Notes under the pieces: model-generated
Seen by the model: the letters and a program-made list of their open reading frames with translations, nothing else
Database searches by the model: none
What the model was told of the DNA's origin: nothing
NCBI GenBank assembly: GCA_035495615.1
Contig: DATJFP010000023.1
Location: forward strand, 1 to 32,262
Reading direction: 5' to 3'
DNA length: 32,262 nt
DNA from: Verrucomicrobiia bacterium
Lineage (GTDB): Bacteria; Omnitrophota; Omnitrophia; Omnitrophales; Aquincolibacteriaceae
Made by a program: the position numbers and the translations under genes
Shown: positions 6,731 to 15,125 of the stretch, one piece after another
How positions within the stretch are numbered: the stretch's first letter is position 1
How the letters are laid out: every line of letters begins with the position of its first letter

Positions 6731-7882
6731 TTAAGTTGTTGTTTGGCCTATAGTTATAGAATTCCTTTTGGCGGCCGGGACCACGGGAACGGCGGTTTCC
6801 GGCTTGAGGTACTTTTGCTTCAGAGCTTCGGCGTCCTGAAGGCGTCCGGAATCCTGGTACAGGGAAACGAGATTTGAGACGATCTGGCCGCCGAAAGGAT
6901 GGTCCTCTCCCATGGATTTGCGGGCGACGTCCAGCGCCTCCCGGAAAAGCTTTTCCGCTTCCTGCAGGCGGCCCTGCTGCTGGTATAAAAGCGCCCGGTT
7001 GTTGCGGACGCGGGCCACGTAGGGGTGATCGGCGCCCAGCGTGCGGACCCAGATTTCTTCGGCCTGCTTGTACAGGCTTTCCGCCTTTTCGAACTGGCCC
7101 TGCTTCTTATAAAGCCCTCCCATATTGTTGAGCAGGACCGCCAGCGAAGGATGGTTTTCACCGTAAGCCTCGCGGCGGATCGCGTAGGCTTCCCAGAACA
7201 TCTTGAGGGATTCGTCGATCCGGTTCTGCTCTTCATAAACAATGGCGAGATTGTTGAGTACTTTGGCGACGAGCGTCTGGCTTTCGCCGCTTTCGGTCCA
7301 GATGCGCAGCGCCTCGCGGTAGCATTCCTCGGCCTTGTCTTCTTCGCCGTGGATGCGGTAAAGGCCCGCGAGATTGTTCAGAGAAATCGCGGTCTCGGGA
7401 TGATCGGCGCCCAGCACCTTGAGGCGGATCTTCCACGCCTTGTGGGTCATGCGCAGCGCTTTTTTATATTCGCCCATATTTTCGTAGAGCAGCCCGAGGT
7501 TGCTGACCGCGGTCGCGTAAGAAGGATCTTCCTCCCCCGCCTTGTCTTTGCGGATGGCCATGACCTGCTTGAACATTTTTTCCGCTTCGGGATAGCGCCC
7601 TTTCAGCTGGAAAATCTTCGCGATATCTTCGAGCGTGTCGGCTTTGAGGAGAGGATCGTGGAGCTGGTGCGCGGATTTGAGGAGCGTGGAAGCGACGGAA
7701 AAAGCCTCGTCATAACGGCCTTCCTGATAAAGGGAAGCCAGCTTCATGCGGTCCAGGCTGACCTGGAGGGATTCGAAATCCTGCGAGAGAAAACTGAGAT
7801 TGGGGGGCAAAGGCTTGGATTCGGCATGGACGGGGGCGCAGAACGTGAGGGCCAAAAATAAAAAAAAGATGCTTGGGCGCAT
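6731..7882 (-). CDS. Secreted/periplasmic tetratricopeptide (kinesin-light-chain-type) repeat protein
   Basis: A 383-residue protein with a short signal peptide (hydrophobic core SIFFLFLALTF, cleavage likely after PVHA, residue 20). From about residue 60 to 360 it consists of TPR units of the 42-residue kinesin-light-chain type, with recurring features such as LNNLAGLYR, ALRIW, GADHP and GENHPSLAVLLNNMGGLY. Such repeats form a superhelical scaffold for protein binding. The C-terminal tail is basic (AAKRNSITIGQTTT). AAGGAGG lies upstream of the ATG at 7882. It is on the same strand as the beta-helix protein (stop at 8042), 159 bases downstream, so it could be co-expressed. An assembly role for the extracellular proteins or polysaccharide is plausible but not shown. 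Confidence 0.9.
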   Translation of the reverse strand: MRPSIFFLFLALTFCAPVHAESKPLPPNLSFLSQDFESLQVSLDRMKLASLYQEGRYDEAFSVASTLLKSAHQLHDPLLKADTLEDIAKIFQLKGRYPEAEKMFKQVMAIRKDKAGEEDPSYATAVSNLGLLYENMGEYKKALRMTHKAWKIRLKVLGADHPETAISLNNLAGLYRIHGEEDKAEECYREALRIWTESGESQTLVAKVLNNLAIVYEEQNRIDESLKMFWEAYAIRREAYGENHPSLAVLLNNMGGLYKKQGQFEKAESLYKQAEEIWVRTLGADHPYVARVRNNRALLYQQQGRLQEAEKLFREALDVARKSMGEDHPFGGQIVSNLVSLYQDSGRLQDAEALKQKYLKPETAVPVVPAAKRNSITIGQTTT

Positions 7883-8004
7883 CAGCGGGACCTCCTTGAT
7901 TGCGGCCGCGGCCGCGTTTATTTTGAGGCACCGGGAAGGGTACTTTTTGCCAAGGCCCGCGGCCCGCCCCCTTCACCCGATGGTCTTAAAGCTTCCGGCC
8001 CGAA

Positions 8005-8030
8005 GGCCCGGAGGCGTATGCCCCCGGGCC
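8005..8030. terminator. Imperfect GC-rich hairpin after the beta-helix gene
   Basis: GGCCCGG and CCGGGCC pair around an inner GGC/GCC pair with a GTAT loop and one A-C mismatch, 11 bases past the stop codon of the minus-strand beta-helix gene. A second small hairpin (GGCC-TTCG-GGCC on the minus strand) overlaps it. There is no clear T-run, so the efficiency as an intrinsic terminator is uncertain. Confidence 0.4.
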
Positions 8031-8041
8031 CTGGTCCGTTC

Positions 8042-11000
8042 TTAGTTCGCGATCGTGAACTGCACCGAAACGTTATGATCCCCCGTCGCGTCGGTCAGGA
8101 TCATCGACAGCGTGTACGTCCCGTTCGCGAGCTTGGTCGTATCGAGACCGCTCACGCCCGTGCCGGCCAAACCGCCCCACAGGAAAGGCGACGTGTACAC
8201 CTTGCCCGACTGCGCGCCGTTCAGGTAGTACGCGACCTTCCGCGCGGTGGGATATTTGGTGAGGTTCGGGCCGATGCTCGACACCCCGCTCACCGTGCCT
8301 CCCGCGGTGACGCCCGTGAAATCCCCGGTCGTCGTGGGAGTCGGTGTCGGAGCCGGCGTCGTGCCGTTCGCCACCTTGAACGTGATCGTCGTCGTCTTGT
8401 CCACACCGTTCTGCGTGTAGGTCATGGCGAGCGAGTAGGTCCCGTTCGCAATCTTGGTCGTGTCAAAACCTCCCGTGCCCGTGCCGGACAGGCCGCCCCA
8501 CAAGAAAGGCGACGAGTACACCTTGCCCGACTTGGCTCCGTTCAGGTAATACGCGACCTTGGAAACCCCGGTCAGCTTCGTGAGGTTCGGGCCGATGTTG
8601 ACCGTTCCCGTCACGCTCTGTCCGTCCGTCACGCCCACGAAATCCGTGGTCGGCGGAGGCGTGACCGTGTTGTTGACCGTGAACTGCGTCTGCACGGTCT
8701 TCGTGGTCGTCCCCGTGGTGAGGACAGCCTGAAGCGTGTACGTGCCATTCGGGATTTTCGTCGTGTCAAATCCCGCCGCTCCCGTTCCCGTGGTGCCGCC
8801 CCAGTAGAAAGGCGAAACCGTGGACGTGCCGGAGGCCGCGCCGTTCAGCGTGTAAACGGCCTTGGTCACGTTGGGATAGGTCGTCAGGTTGGGACCGATG
8901 TTGACCGTCCCGGTCACCGTGGCGCCGTTGGACACGCCGGAAAAATCGGGGCCCGGCGGAGGCGTTACGCCGTTCAGCACTTTGAAGGCCACTTGAACCG
9001 TGTGGTCGCCGGTGCTATCGGTGTAGGTGACGGAAAGCATATGGTCTCCATTGGGAATTTTGGTCGTGTCAAAACCCGTAGCGCCGGTGCCGGAAATGCC
9101 GCCCCAATAAAACGGGGACGTGTAGACCTTGCCGGACTGCGCGCCGTTCAGGTAGTACGCGACTTTTCTGACGTCGGGATGTTTCACGAGGTTCGGATTC
9201 ACGAGGATCGTGCCCGAAACCGTCTGGCCGTTGGTAAGGCCTGCGACGTCGCCGCTCGGCGGAGGATTCGTGGTGTTGTTCACGCTGAAATTGATCGTCT
9301 TCGTGCGCGTGCCCTGCGAATCCGTCAACGTGACCAGAAGCGCATGCGCGCCATTGGCGATCTTCGTCGTGTCAAACCCCGTGCTTCCGGTTCCCGCAGT
9401 GCCGCCCCAGTAAAAAGGCGAAACCGTGGAAGTTCCGGACGCCGAACCGTCGAGCGCGTAAACGACTTTCGTCACGCCCTTGTGCTGGGTGAGATCCGGG
9501 CCGACATTGATCGTGCCGTTCACCGTGGCGCCGCTGGCAAGACCGACCATCGTGACGGGCGTCACCGTCGTCGTGCTGCCGTATTCGTAAGCGCCGGCAT
9601 CGACGAGAGAACCCACCACGCGGGCATTGCCGTCCAGGTCCGTGCTCGAAATCGGAAAGCCGTTGCTGCCCGCTTCAAGCGCCGGGCTGGATCCGGTCAG
9701 GTGAAAATCCTTCCCGTCCCAGTCCACGAAGCCCGGGTTCGCCCACTGGCTCGTGCCGTTGATCGTAAAGCCGGGATTCGAGTGGCCCTGCCAATAGAAC
9801 GTGTTGTTGCTGTCGACCAGCGTGCCGCCGAGGTTCGTGTACATTTCGCCCGTCGTCTTCTTGCGCGCGATAACACAGTTCTCGAGCGTGACCTTGGAAG
9901 CGCCGCCGTCATTGTCCGCCTTGATGTCGAAGACGTCGTTGTCGACGAAGGTGGAATTGATGAACGTGACCGATCCCCTGCGGGCGTTCACGCCGTTGCC
10001 TTCGCCGGCAATCGGATCTTCGGCCAGGTAGCGCGCATTGCGGATAAGCGCGTTCTTGACCACGATGCTGGTGCCCCAGATCTTGAAGTTGTTCTTGTTG
10101 CCCCACACCTTGACGTTCTCGACGAGGACGTTGTTGGCCTTGATGTCAAAGCCGCCGTCCCAGTTGTCGTAGGACTCGATGTTGCGGAGCGTGATGTTGT
10201 TGCCGGCTTCGAGAATGAACCCGTCGCCGTTGCGGTACACGCTCTCGTAACCCGTGTAGATGTCCTTCGCGCCCGTCGACTTGATGTTCTCGAACAGGAT
10301 GTTGCTCGGCACGGTGCCGCCGTTGTTCTCGACGCGGAAGCCGTTGCGGCTGTTCGTGGCCACGACATTGCGGATCGTCACGTTCGTGGCGCTGTTGACC
10401 TTGACCGCGAAGTGGTTGTGGTCCGTGTTGAGTCCGTCGATGACGATGAACTGGCTGCCTGGGCTGACTTCGACCGCGTCGCGGGCATTCTTCACCGTCA
10501 AATTCTCGAAACGGATGTAGTCGCTGCCCTTGGTGTCGAAGATCGGCTCGTAGTCGTTCAGCGGATCGCCGTCGATCACGACGCCGTCTTCACCGCGGAT
10601 GGTAATGTAAGCGTCCGCGGTTCCGGACACCGTAATGTCGGCGGATTCCTGATACGTGCCGGCCTTGATGACGAGCGTGTCTCCCGCCTGGAGCGAAGAG
10701 ATCGCCTTCTGGAGGCTCTTATACGGGTTGTTCTGGTCACCGGCATTGGTGTCCGAACCCGTGGTGGCAACGTACAGCGTACGGCCGGTGGTCTCGGCTT
10801 GGACCGTCGGCGAGCTGAGAGGACTTGCCTGGAGGAACGAATCGGCGTTCGAAACGGTTTTCGCCGCCGTCGTCGTCTGCGTGGTCGTGTCCGCAGGAGC
10901 GTCCGCAGTCGTCGTCGGCTGCAGCGTGCCCAGCGGGTCTTGAGTGAGGGCAAGTTCCGAGGCCATGGCTTGGGGAAGGCCCGTCATGCCGAAGGCGACC

Positions 11001-11173
11001 GCGAGCGCGATCACGATTCGTAAGCCTTTGTACCCGGCCTGAGCCCGGTCCTTGAAACGCCGCATCACCTGCTGATAAGGCCTCAGCTTATACAGCAACG
11101 GCTGGATCTTTTCTTGGATCGAAGCGCTCTCGTCCTGAGAAACGGCCTCGTTGTTCTGGTTAGTGTTGTTCAT
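8042..11173 (-). CDS. Secreted right-handed parallel beta-helix protein with five tandem Ig-like repeats
   Basis: A 1043-residue exported protein. It starts with an unusually long hydrophilic N-region (about 50 residues), then a hydrophobic core LRIVIALAVAFGMTGLP and a likely cleavage after AMA (residue 72). A Thr/Ala-rich spacer follows. Residues about 130-530 form a parallel beta-helix: the entry motif GSDTNAGDQNNPYKSLQKA and GDTLVIKAGTY is that of DUF1565/pectate-lyase-like proteins. Rungs rich in N and V follow, and the cap DLDGNARVVGSLVDAGAYEY resembles the end of choice-of-anchor Q proteins. Residues 543-1043 are five repeats of about 92 residues sharing V-x-G-T-V-N-I-G-P-N-L, K-V-A-Y-Y-L-N-G, SPFxWGG and DTTKxxNGTY. 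No sorting signal is seen at the C-terminus. Possible polysaccharide lyase, epimerase or adhesin; no catalytic residues assigned. Confidence 0.92.
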   Translation of the reverse strand: MNNTNQNNEAVSQDESASIQEKIQPLLYKLRPYQQVMRRFKDRAQAGYKGLRIVIALAVAFGMTGLPQAMASELALTQDPLGTLQPTTTADAPADTTTQTTTAAKTVSNADSFLQASPLSSPTVQAETTGRTLYVATTGSDTNAGDQNNPYKSLQKAISSLQAGDTLVIKAGTYQESADITVSGTADAYITIRGEDGVVIDGDPLNDYEPIFDTKGSDYIRFENLTVKNARDAVEVSPGSQFIVIDGLNTDHNHFAVKVNSATNVTIRNVVATNSRNGFRVENNGGTVPSNILFENIKSTGAKDIYTGYESVYRNGDGFILEAGNNITLRNIESYDNWDGGFDIKANNVLVENVKVWGNKNNFKIWGTSIVVKNALIRNARYLAEDPIAGEGNGVNARRGSVTFINSTFVDNDVFDIKADNDGGASKVTLENCVIARKKTTGEMYTNLGGTLVDSNNTFYWQGHSNPGFTINGTSQWANPGFVDWDGKDFHLTGSSPALEAGSNGFPISSTDLDGNARVVGSLVDAGAYEYGSTTTVTPVTMVGLASGATVNGTINVGPDLTQHKGVTKVVYALDGSASGTSTVSPFYWGGTAGTGSTGFDTTKIANGAHALLVTLTDSQGTRTKTINFSVNNTTNPPPSGDVAGLTNGQTVSGTILVNPNLVKHPDVRKVAYYLNGAQSGKVYTSPFYWGGISGTGATGFDTTKIPNGDHMLSVTYTDSTGDHTVQVAFKVLNGVTPPPGPDFSGVSNGATVTGTVNIGPNLTTYPNVTKAVYTLNGAASGTSTVSPFYWGGTTGTGAAGFDTTKIPNGTYTLQAVLTTGTTTKTVQTQFTVNNTVTPPPTTDFVGVTDGQSVTGTVNIGPNLTKLTGVSKVAYYLNGAKSGKVYSSPFLWGGLSGTGTGGFDTTKIANGTYSLAMTYTQNGVDKTTTITFKVANGTTPAPTPTPTTTGDFTGVTAGGTVSGVSSIGPNLTKYPTARKVAYYLNGAQSGKVYTSPFLWGGLAGTGVSGLDTTKLANGTYTLSMILTDATGDHNVSVQFTIAN
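8045..9547 (-). repeat. Five tandem copies of a ~92-codon Ig-like module
   Basis: Within the beta-helix protein, residues 543-633, 643-734, 742-835, 844-937 and 951-1043 are copies of the same module, separated by short Pro/Thr linkers (PPPSG, PPPGP, PPPTT, APTPTPT). Copies 1 and 3 share the variant SGTSTVSPFYWGG. Copies 2, 4 and 5 share SGKVYxSPFxWGG. This alternation suggests duplication in blocks. The repeat has a period of about 300 bases in the DNA. Confidence 0.88.
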
Positions 11174-11667
11174 TGCGTCTCCTTTTTTTTTCAGCGGATC
11201 TAGGAGAACGCCGCAGCTACGATGAGGACAACGTGCGATATGAAGTTGCGTATTATAGAGGGGACCGCAATTTCTAAGCGTTACCCGGGCTTACAGCATC
11301 CTCGGTTAATTTCGCTTCAAAATTTCGGTTTGAATTATTCGGCTCTTGCGATTCCCACGGGGTGGGCACGATAGGCAGGCTCTCAAACTCGAATCACTCA
11401 GCGCGGAATGTAGTGCTTAGTCAATTCCCGCTGTCGGTAAAAACCTTAACACCCTTGTCGTCTGAGCGCAAGCTTTTATTTAGGAAAAACACTTAGCGGC
11501 TTGTAGGGGAAAGGAGCTAAAACATTGTAGGAAAATGTCTTGAACGGCAAAAAAAATTTTGCTTCCTCAGGGCATTCAGGGGGAAAAATTCTTCTTTTGC
11601 CCGATATCCGCTTCCGGATTTCAAAATTAGAATGACGCCACTTTGTGCAATCACCCTTGGAGGCTCT
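11174..11667. other. Divergent intergenic region between two secreted-protein genes
   Basis: This 494-base gap separates the divergently transcribed beta-helix gene (start 11173) and modular secreted protein gene (start 11668), so it must hold promoters for both. It is clearly more AT-rich than the flanking genes. Visible elements are GTAGGGGAAAGG at 11503-11514, a short inverted repeat ACATT-N6-AATGT nearby, and a small hairpin ATCCG-CTTC-CGGAT near 11604-11617. I see no RNA gene and no convincing ORF; an open frame at 11476-11748 runs antisense into the start of the plus-strand gene and has no ribosome site I can support. Confidence 0.6.
11503..11514 (+). promoter_or_regulatory. Candidate operator, GTAGGGGAAA type
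   Basis: TTGTAGGGGAAAGGAGC lies about 155 bases upstream of the plus-strand secreted protein gene, pointing towards it. The core GTAGGGGAAAGG is shared with the site at 5668. TTGTAGGGGA is also present on the minus strand at 6717-6728. Confidence 0.38.
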
Positions 11668-14085
11668 ATGAAAAATGCAGCATTGAAAAAGTTTTTTATA
11701 TTCTTGTCGTTGGTTTCTTTCCTTTCCTCCCCCTACGGTTTTGCCCAAGTCGTCCCTCCGGCCCAGGAACCGGGTGCCCAGCAGGAAACCACCACGCCTA
11801 CGGTCACGGCTCAGGAAGCGGGTACTCCGAGTACCACGAACACTTCGGCCGGGACTTCGGACGATTCGTCGGATAATTTCATGGCGGAAGGGCCGCTTTC
11901 AACGGCGACCCCTGAGGATACAGGCACTTCAAGCTCTTCGACGACGACTTCGACAACCACGGCATCGGCCTCCCCGTCTTCGCAGGCCGCGCAAAACAAC
12001 GGACCCCTGTCGCCCGCTACTCCGGAAGAGCCTGCGGTCACGGCCCAGGCCGACGAAGCTTCGACTTCGAACGTCACCGTGCTGCCGGGACGCCCCAATC
12101 TGGCCTCCTTTGCCAATGCCGGTACGGTCACGATCGCGCAAACTTCCGGCTCGGAATTCCAGACGCAGTTCAGCTTCGAAAACCAGGACAGCTTCGGCGG
12201 CTCGATTATTACCTATGAAGGCACGACCGCGGGGTCCGGGGATTTGAGCGCAATCCAGAATTTTGATTTCGATGTCAAACTGGAAGGCGCCAACTGCACG
12301 TCGCCGACCTGCCTCAAAGTCGAATTCCTGGACACGGCGGGTAATCTTGCCGCGCTTCCCGTCAACGCCAACATCAACAGCACGTTCAGCCCGCTTCAGA
12401 TCACGCAGGCCCAGATCAAGGCCGCAAACGCGGACGTGAATCTGGCCTCCATCAAACAGATCAATTTCGTGCTGGAGGCGCGCAACTACGATGCCGCGGC
12501 CGGAACGCTGACGGTGCGCGCCGGAGGGCTTTCCTTTACTCCGACGGTCACGGGCGCGGGTGCGGTAACAGCCGAAGCCTTGCCCGGCTCCCCCGTCTTT
12601 TCGAGTTTCGAGAACCAGAGCACGGGCACGATCCAGACGATTTCGCCGAGCCAGTTCCGTTACGATTATGATTTGTCGACGGCCGGCAGCTTCAGCGGGC
12701 CCATCATCAATTACATGGACACGCCGGCGGGATCCCAGGATTTCTCCACGGCCGAGAGCCTCCAATTTAATATCCGCACCAACAATCAATGCGCGTCCTC
12801 GAAATGCCTGAAAATCGAAGTCCAGGACACGGCCGGGCAAACCGCGCTCGTGAACGTCCAGGGACTCAGCCAGGACTTTAAATCCGTCACGCTTCCCAAG
12901 AGCCTGCTCCTGGAAGCCAATTCCAGCTTGAACCTCGCCGCCATCCGGCAGATTAATTTCGTGCTGGAAGAAGGCAACACCATGCCCAAAGTGGGATTTC
13001 TCGAAGTTCAGACGGGTCCGACGGGCGCTGCGCCGAATCCCAACCCGAATCCTAATCCAAATCCAAATCCTAACCCGAATCCGGAGCCCAATCCGAATCC
13101 CGAGCCGAACCCGAATCCGCAGCCCACGTCAGGCCTTTTGACGGGCATCGCGGAGGGACAGACGGTCAGCGGTGTGATCACGGTCCAGCCCGCGCCTTCG
13201 GTCGTAGAAGCCGGCATCAAGAAAGCCGCTTACTATCTTAATGGCACCAAAGCCGGAAAGGCCTACGACGCTCCCTTTGCGCTCGGCGGCAGCGGCGGCC
13301 TGGACACGTCTAAGCTCGCCGACGGCACTTACACCCTGAGCGGCTATGTGACGAACGCGCAGGGAGAGGACGAGCCGTTTTCGGTGACCTTCACGGTGAA
13401 CAACGGCAATACAAATGCGGCGGCGGGAGAAGCTCAGGAAGCCGACGGCGCTGATATCACAGGCCTCGCGGACGGCCAAAGCGTTTCCGGCTCCGTCACC
13501 GTGAAACCGGATTTGACCAAGCAGCCTGCGATCCACAAGGTGTTTTATTATCTGGATGGCACCCTGCTGGAAAAGAAGTACGAATCCCCGTTCGAAACCA
13601 CGATCAATACGACGGATCTTACGGACGGACCGCACACCCTGACCGGCCTCTACACGATTTCGGACGGTGATGACAATTTGTTTTCTTCACTGGACCGGAC
13701 GTTCAGCATCGATTTCACCGTGGATAACGGCGCGCCCGTCAGTGCCGCCGAAGTTTCCGGCGATACGTCCGCCCATGCGGGCTTGACCGTTCCGGGCCAT
13801 TTGGCGGATCAGGAAAATAACGGCACGGGTACGGAAGGGACCTCTCTCACCGGAACCGAAGCCGGCAATGACACGAACCTCGAAACGTCCGGATCTTCGA
13901 CCGGCACGAGCACCGAAACCGGCGCCGCGGCCGACGGAACGACCGGGACCTCCGCCGATACGGGGACGGGAACTTCGACCGGAACCTCGACGGACACCAC
14001 CGGAGCAGGCACGATTGCCGCGGGCAATCCTTCCGCCACGCCCACGGCTCCGGCCGGAACAACGACGACTCCCACGACGGTTTAA
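11668..14085 (+). CDS. Secreted modular protein: two jelly-roll-like modules, PN linker, two Ig-like modules, Thr/Ser-rich tail
   Basis: An 805-residue exported protein. The start at 11668 is set by GGAGG six bases upstream and by the signal peptide that follows at once (ALKKFFIFLSLVSFLSS, cleavage near GFAQ). Residues 27-137 are low-complexity Thr/Ser/Ala. Residues about 138-298 and 304-450 are two copies of a roughly 150-residue beta-rich module (LPGxPxxxSF..., a Cys pair with CLKxE, xIxQINFVLE), probably a carbohydrate-binding-like jelly roll. Residues 456-486 are an Asn-Pro linker. Residues about 490-580 and 594-690 are two copies of the Ig-like module also found five times in the divergent neighbour (KAAYYLNG, DTSKLADGTYTL). 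The last 110 residues are Gly/Thr/Ser-rich. Likely an extracellular matrix or surface polysaccharide-binding protein. No sortase or autotransporter signal is seen. Confidence 0.9.
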   Translation: MKNAALKKFFIFLSLVSFLSSPYGFAQVVPPAQEPGAQQETTTPTVTAQEAGTPSTTNTSAGTSDDSSDNFMAEGPLSTATPEDTGTSSSSTTTSTTTASASPSSQAAQNNGPLSPATPEEPAVTAQADEASTSNVTVLPGRPNLASFANAGTVTIAQTSGSEFQTQFSFENQDSFGGSIITYEGTTAGSGDLSAIQNFDFDVKLEGANCTSPTCLKVEFLDTAGNLAALPVNANINSTFSPLQITQAQIKAANADVNLASIKQINFVLEARNYDAAAGTLTVRAGGLSFTPTVTGAGAVTAEALPGSPVFSSFENQSTGTIQTISPSQFRYDYDLSTAGSFSGPIINYMDTPAGSQDFSTAESLQFNIRTNNQCASSKCLKIEVQDTAGQTALVNVQGLSQDFKSVTLPKSLLLEANSSLNLAAIRQINFVLEEGNTMPKVGFLEVQTGPTGAAPNPNPNPNPNPNPNPNPEPNPNPEPNPNPQPTSGLLTGIAEGQTVSGVITVQPAPSVVEAGIKKAAYYLNGTKAGKAYDAPFALGGSGGLDTSKLADGTYTLSGYVTNAQGEDEPFSVTFTVNNGNTNAAAGEAQEADGADITGLADGQSVSGSVTVKPDLTKQPAIHKVFYYLDGTLLEKKYESPFETTINTTDLTDGPHTLTGLYTISDGDDNLFSSLDRTFSIDFTVDNGAPVSAAEVSGDTSAHAGLTVPGHLADQENNGTGTEGTSLTGTEAGNDTNLETSGSSTGTSTETGAAADGTTGTSADTGTGTSTGTSTDTTGAGTIAAGNPSATPTAPAGTTTTPTTV
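13033..13128 (+). repeat. Asn-Pro dipeptide linker repeat
   Basis: About 16 codon pairs encode Asn-Pro or Glu-Pro (PNPNPNPEPNPNPEP type). The codons alternate (aat/aac, ccg/cca/cct/ccc), so it is a selected peptide linker rather than a recent DNA slippage product. It joins the jelly-roll pair to the Ig-like pair. Confidence 0.85.
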
Positions 14086-14107
14086 GCCGTCCGCATTCTT
14101 CGGGAAT

Positions 14108-14142
14108 AAAAAAGCCCGGCCTTTTCAGGCCGGGCTTTTTTT
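14108..14142. terminator. Strong bidirectional Rho-independent terminator
   Basis: A-run, then GCCCGGCC, a 6-base loop, GGCCGGGC and a run of seven T. The stem is perfect and both strands have a U-tract. It sits between the stop of the plus-strand secreted protein (14085) and the stop of the minus-strand GT2 gene (14181), so it ends both that gene and the whole EPS operon. Confidence 0.95.
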
Positions 14143-14180
14143 GTTCTCGCGGGTTCTTCGGAAAAAGGATAAGGCCGCGT

Positions 14181-15125
14181 TTACACGCGGGCGTGGCGCC
14201 CGAGACCGAGGACGTTCTTGAAGAAATACCGGAGGCGCGGCCGGATTTCCCACATGAAGGCGTACACCAGCGAAGAAGGCATGAATGTCAGGAAATAATA
14301 CTGCAGGTTTTTGAAGGTCGGCTTGTTGGACATGGCCATGAGCAGCTTCAGCTCCTCGCGCGCTTTCTCCGGCTGGTTCTGCTTGAGAAAGAGAGAAATG
14401 CGCCATTCGCGGTACTGGCGCAGTGATTTGGTTTCAGCCGCGGACCGCGTGGCACGGTAGAGAAGCGCGTCGTTCAAGGACGTGTTGTTCGAATTGTGAA
14501 TCCGGTAATAAACCAGGCATTCCGGAACCATGACCAGGCGCAGGCCGGCTTTGAAAAATCGCAGCCACATGGCCGTATCTTCGGCCATCATGCGGTCCGT
14601 GGGATAGCCGCCCACATACTGCCAGGCTGCTTTCGAAAAGCAGGTCGCGGGGTGATAAAGGAAATTTTCGAGCGGCATCATCCGGCGCACCGTGCGCGCA
14701 TCCGGAAGCTCGAGATCAAGAACCTGCTTCCCGGTTTCGTCCATCACCGTGATCCAGGACGAAAAGAAAGTCAGATAGTCCCGCTCCGTACGCAGGATGG
14801 CGTGCTTCATCCGTTTCAAATGATGCTGTTTGTAGGAATCGTCCGAATCGATCCGGGCGATCCACTCGCCTTTGGCGGTCTCGATGCCGCGGTTCAGGCT
14901 TCCCGCGATGTGAAGATTGTACGGATTGTGCAGGACCCGTATCCGGGGATTGCGGGCCGCATATTCATCGACGATCTCCGCCGTGCGGTCCCGCGACGCG
15001 TCGTTGATGATGATCAGCTCCCAGTCGGTCTCGCTTTGCTCCAGGACGCTCTCAATGGCCTGCGCAACGTACCGCTCGCCGTTGTACACCGGAAGGATGA
15101 CGGAAAAAAAAGGCGTCTCGTTCAT
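14181..15125 (-). CDS. Glycosyltransferase family 2
   Basis: A 314-residue GT-A-fold transferase that adds a sugar from a nucleotide donor to the lipid-linked repeat unit at the cytoplasmic face of the inner membrane. Family features are FSVILPVYNGERYVAQAIES at the N-terminus, IIINDASRDRT (nucleotide binding), and the metal-binding DSDD at residues 93-96. A likely acceptor-side motif is MAEDTAMWLRFFKAG with the general-base region ED. The C-terminal 60 residues hold an amphipathic/hydrophobic segment that may lie on the membrane. Its start overlaps the stop of the epimerase gene by four bases (ATGA), so the two are translationally coupled. It is the last gene of the EPS operon. Donor and linkage cannot be read from sequence. 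Confidence 0.93.
   Translation of the reverse strand: MNETPFFSVILPVYNGERYVAQAIESVLEQSETDWELIIINDASRDRTAEIVDEYAARNPRIRVLHNPYNLHIAGSLNRGIETAKGEWIARIDSDDSYKQHHLKRMKHAILRTERDYLTFFSSWITVMDETGKQVLDLELPDARTVRRMMPLENFLYHPATCFSKAAWQYVGGYPTDRMMAEDTAMWLRFFKAGLRLVMVPECLVYYRIHNSNNTSLNDALLYRATRSAAETKSLRQYREWRISLFLKQNQPEKAREELKLLMAMSNKPTFKNLQYYFLTFMPSSLVYAFMWEIRPRLRYFFKNVLGLGRHARV

Noticed and set aside
8018-11023. A 1001-codon plus-strand open frame opposite the beta-helix gene
   Set aside because: It is antisense to a repeat-rich, GC-biased gene. Its translation is Arg/Val/Asp-rich with no domains, and it mirrors the repeats of the real gene. The minus-strand frame has a signal peptide, recognisable folds and a proper end.
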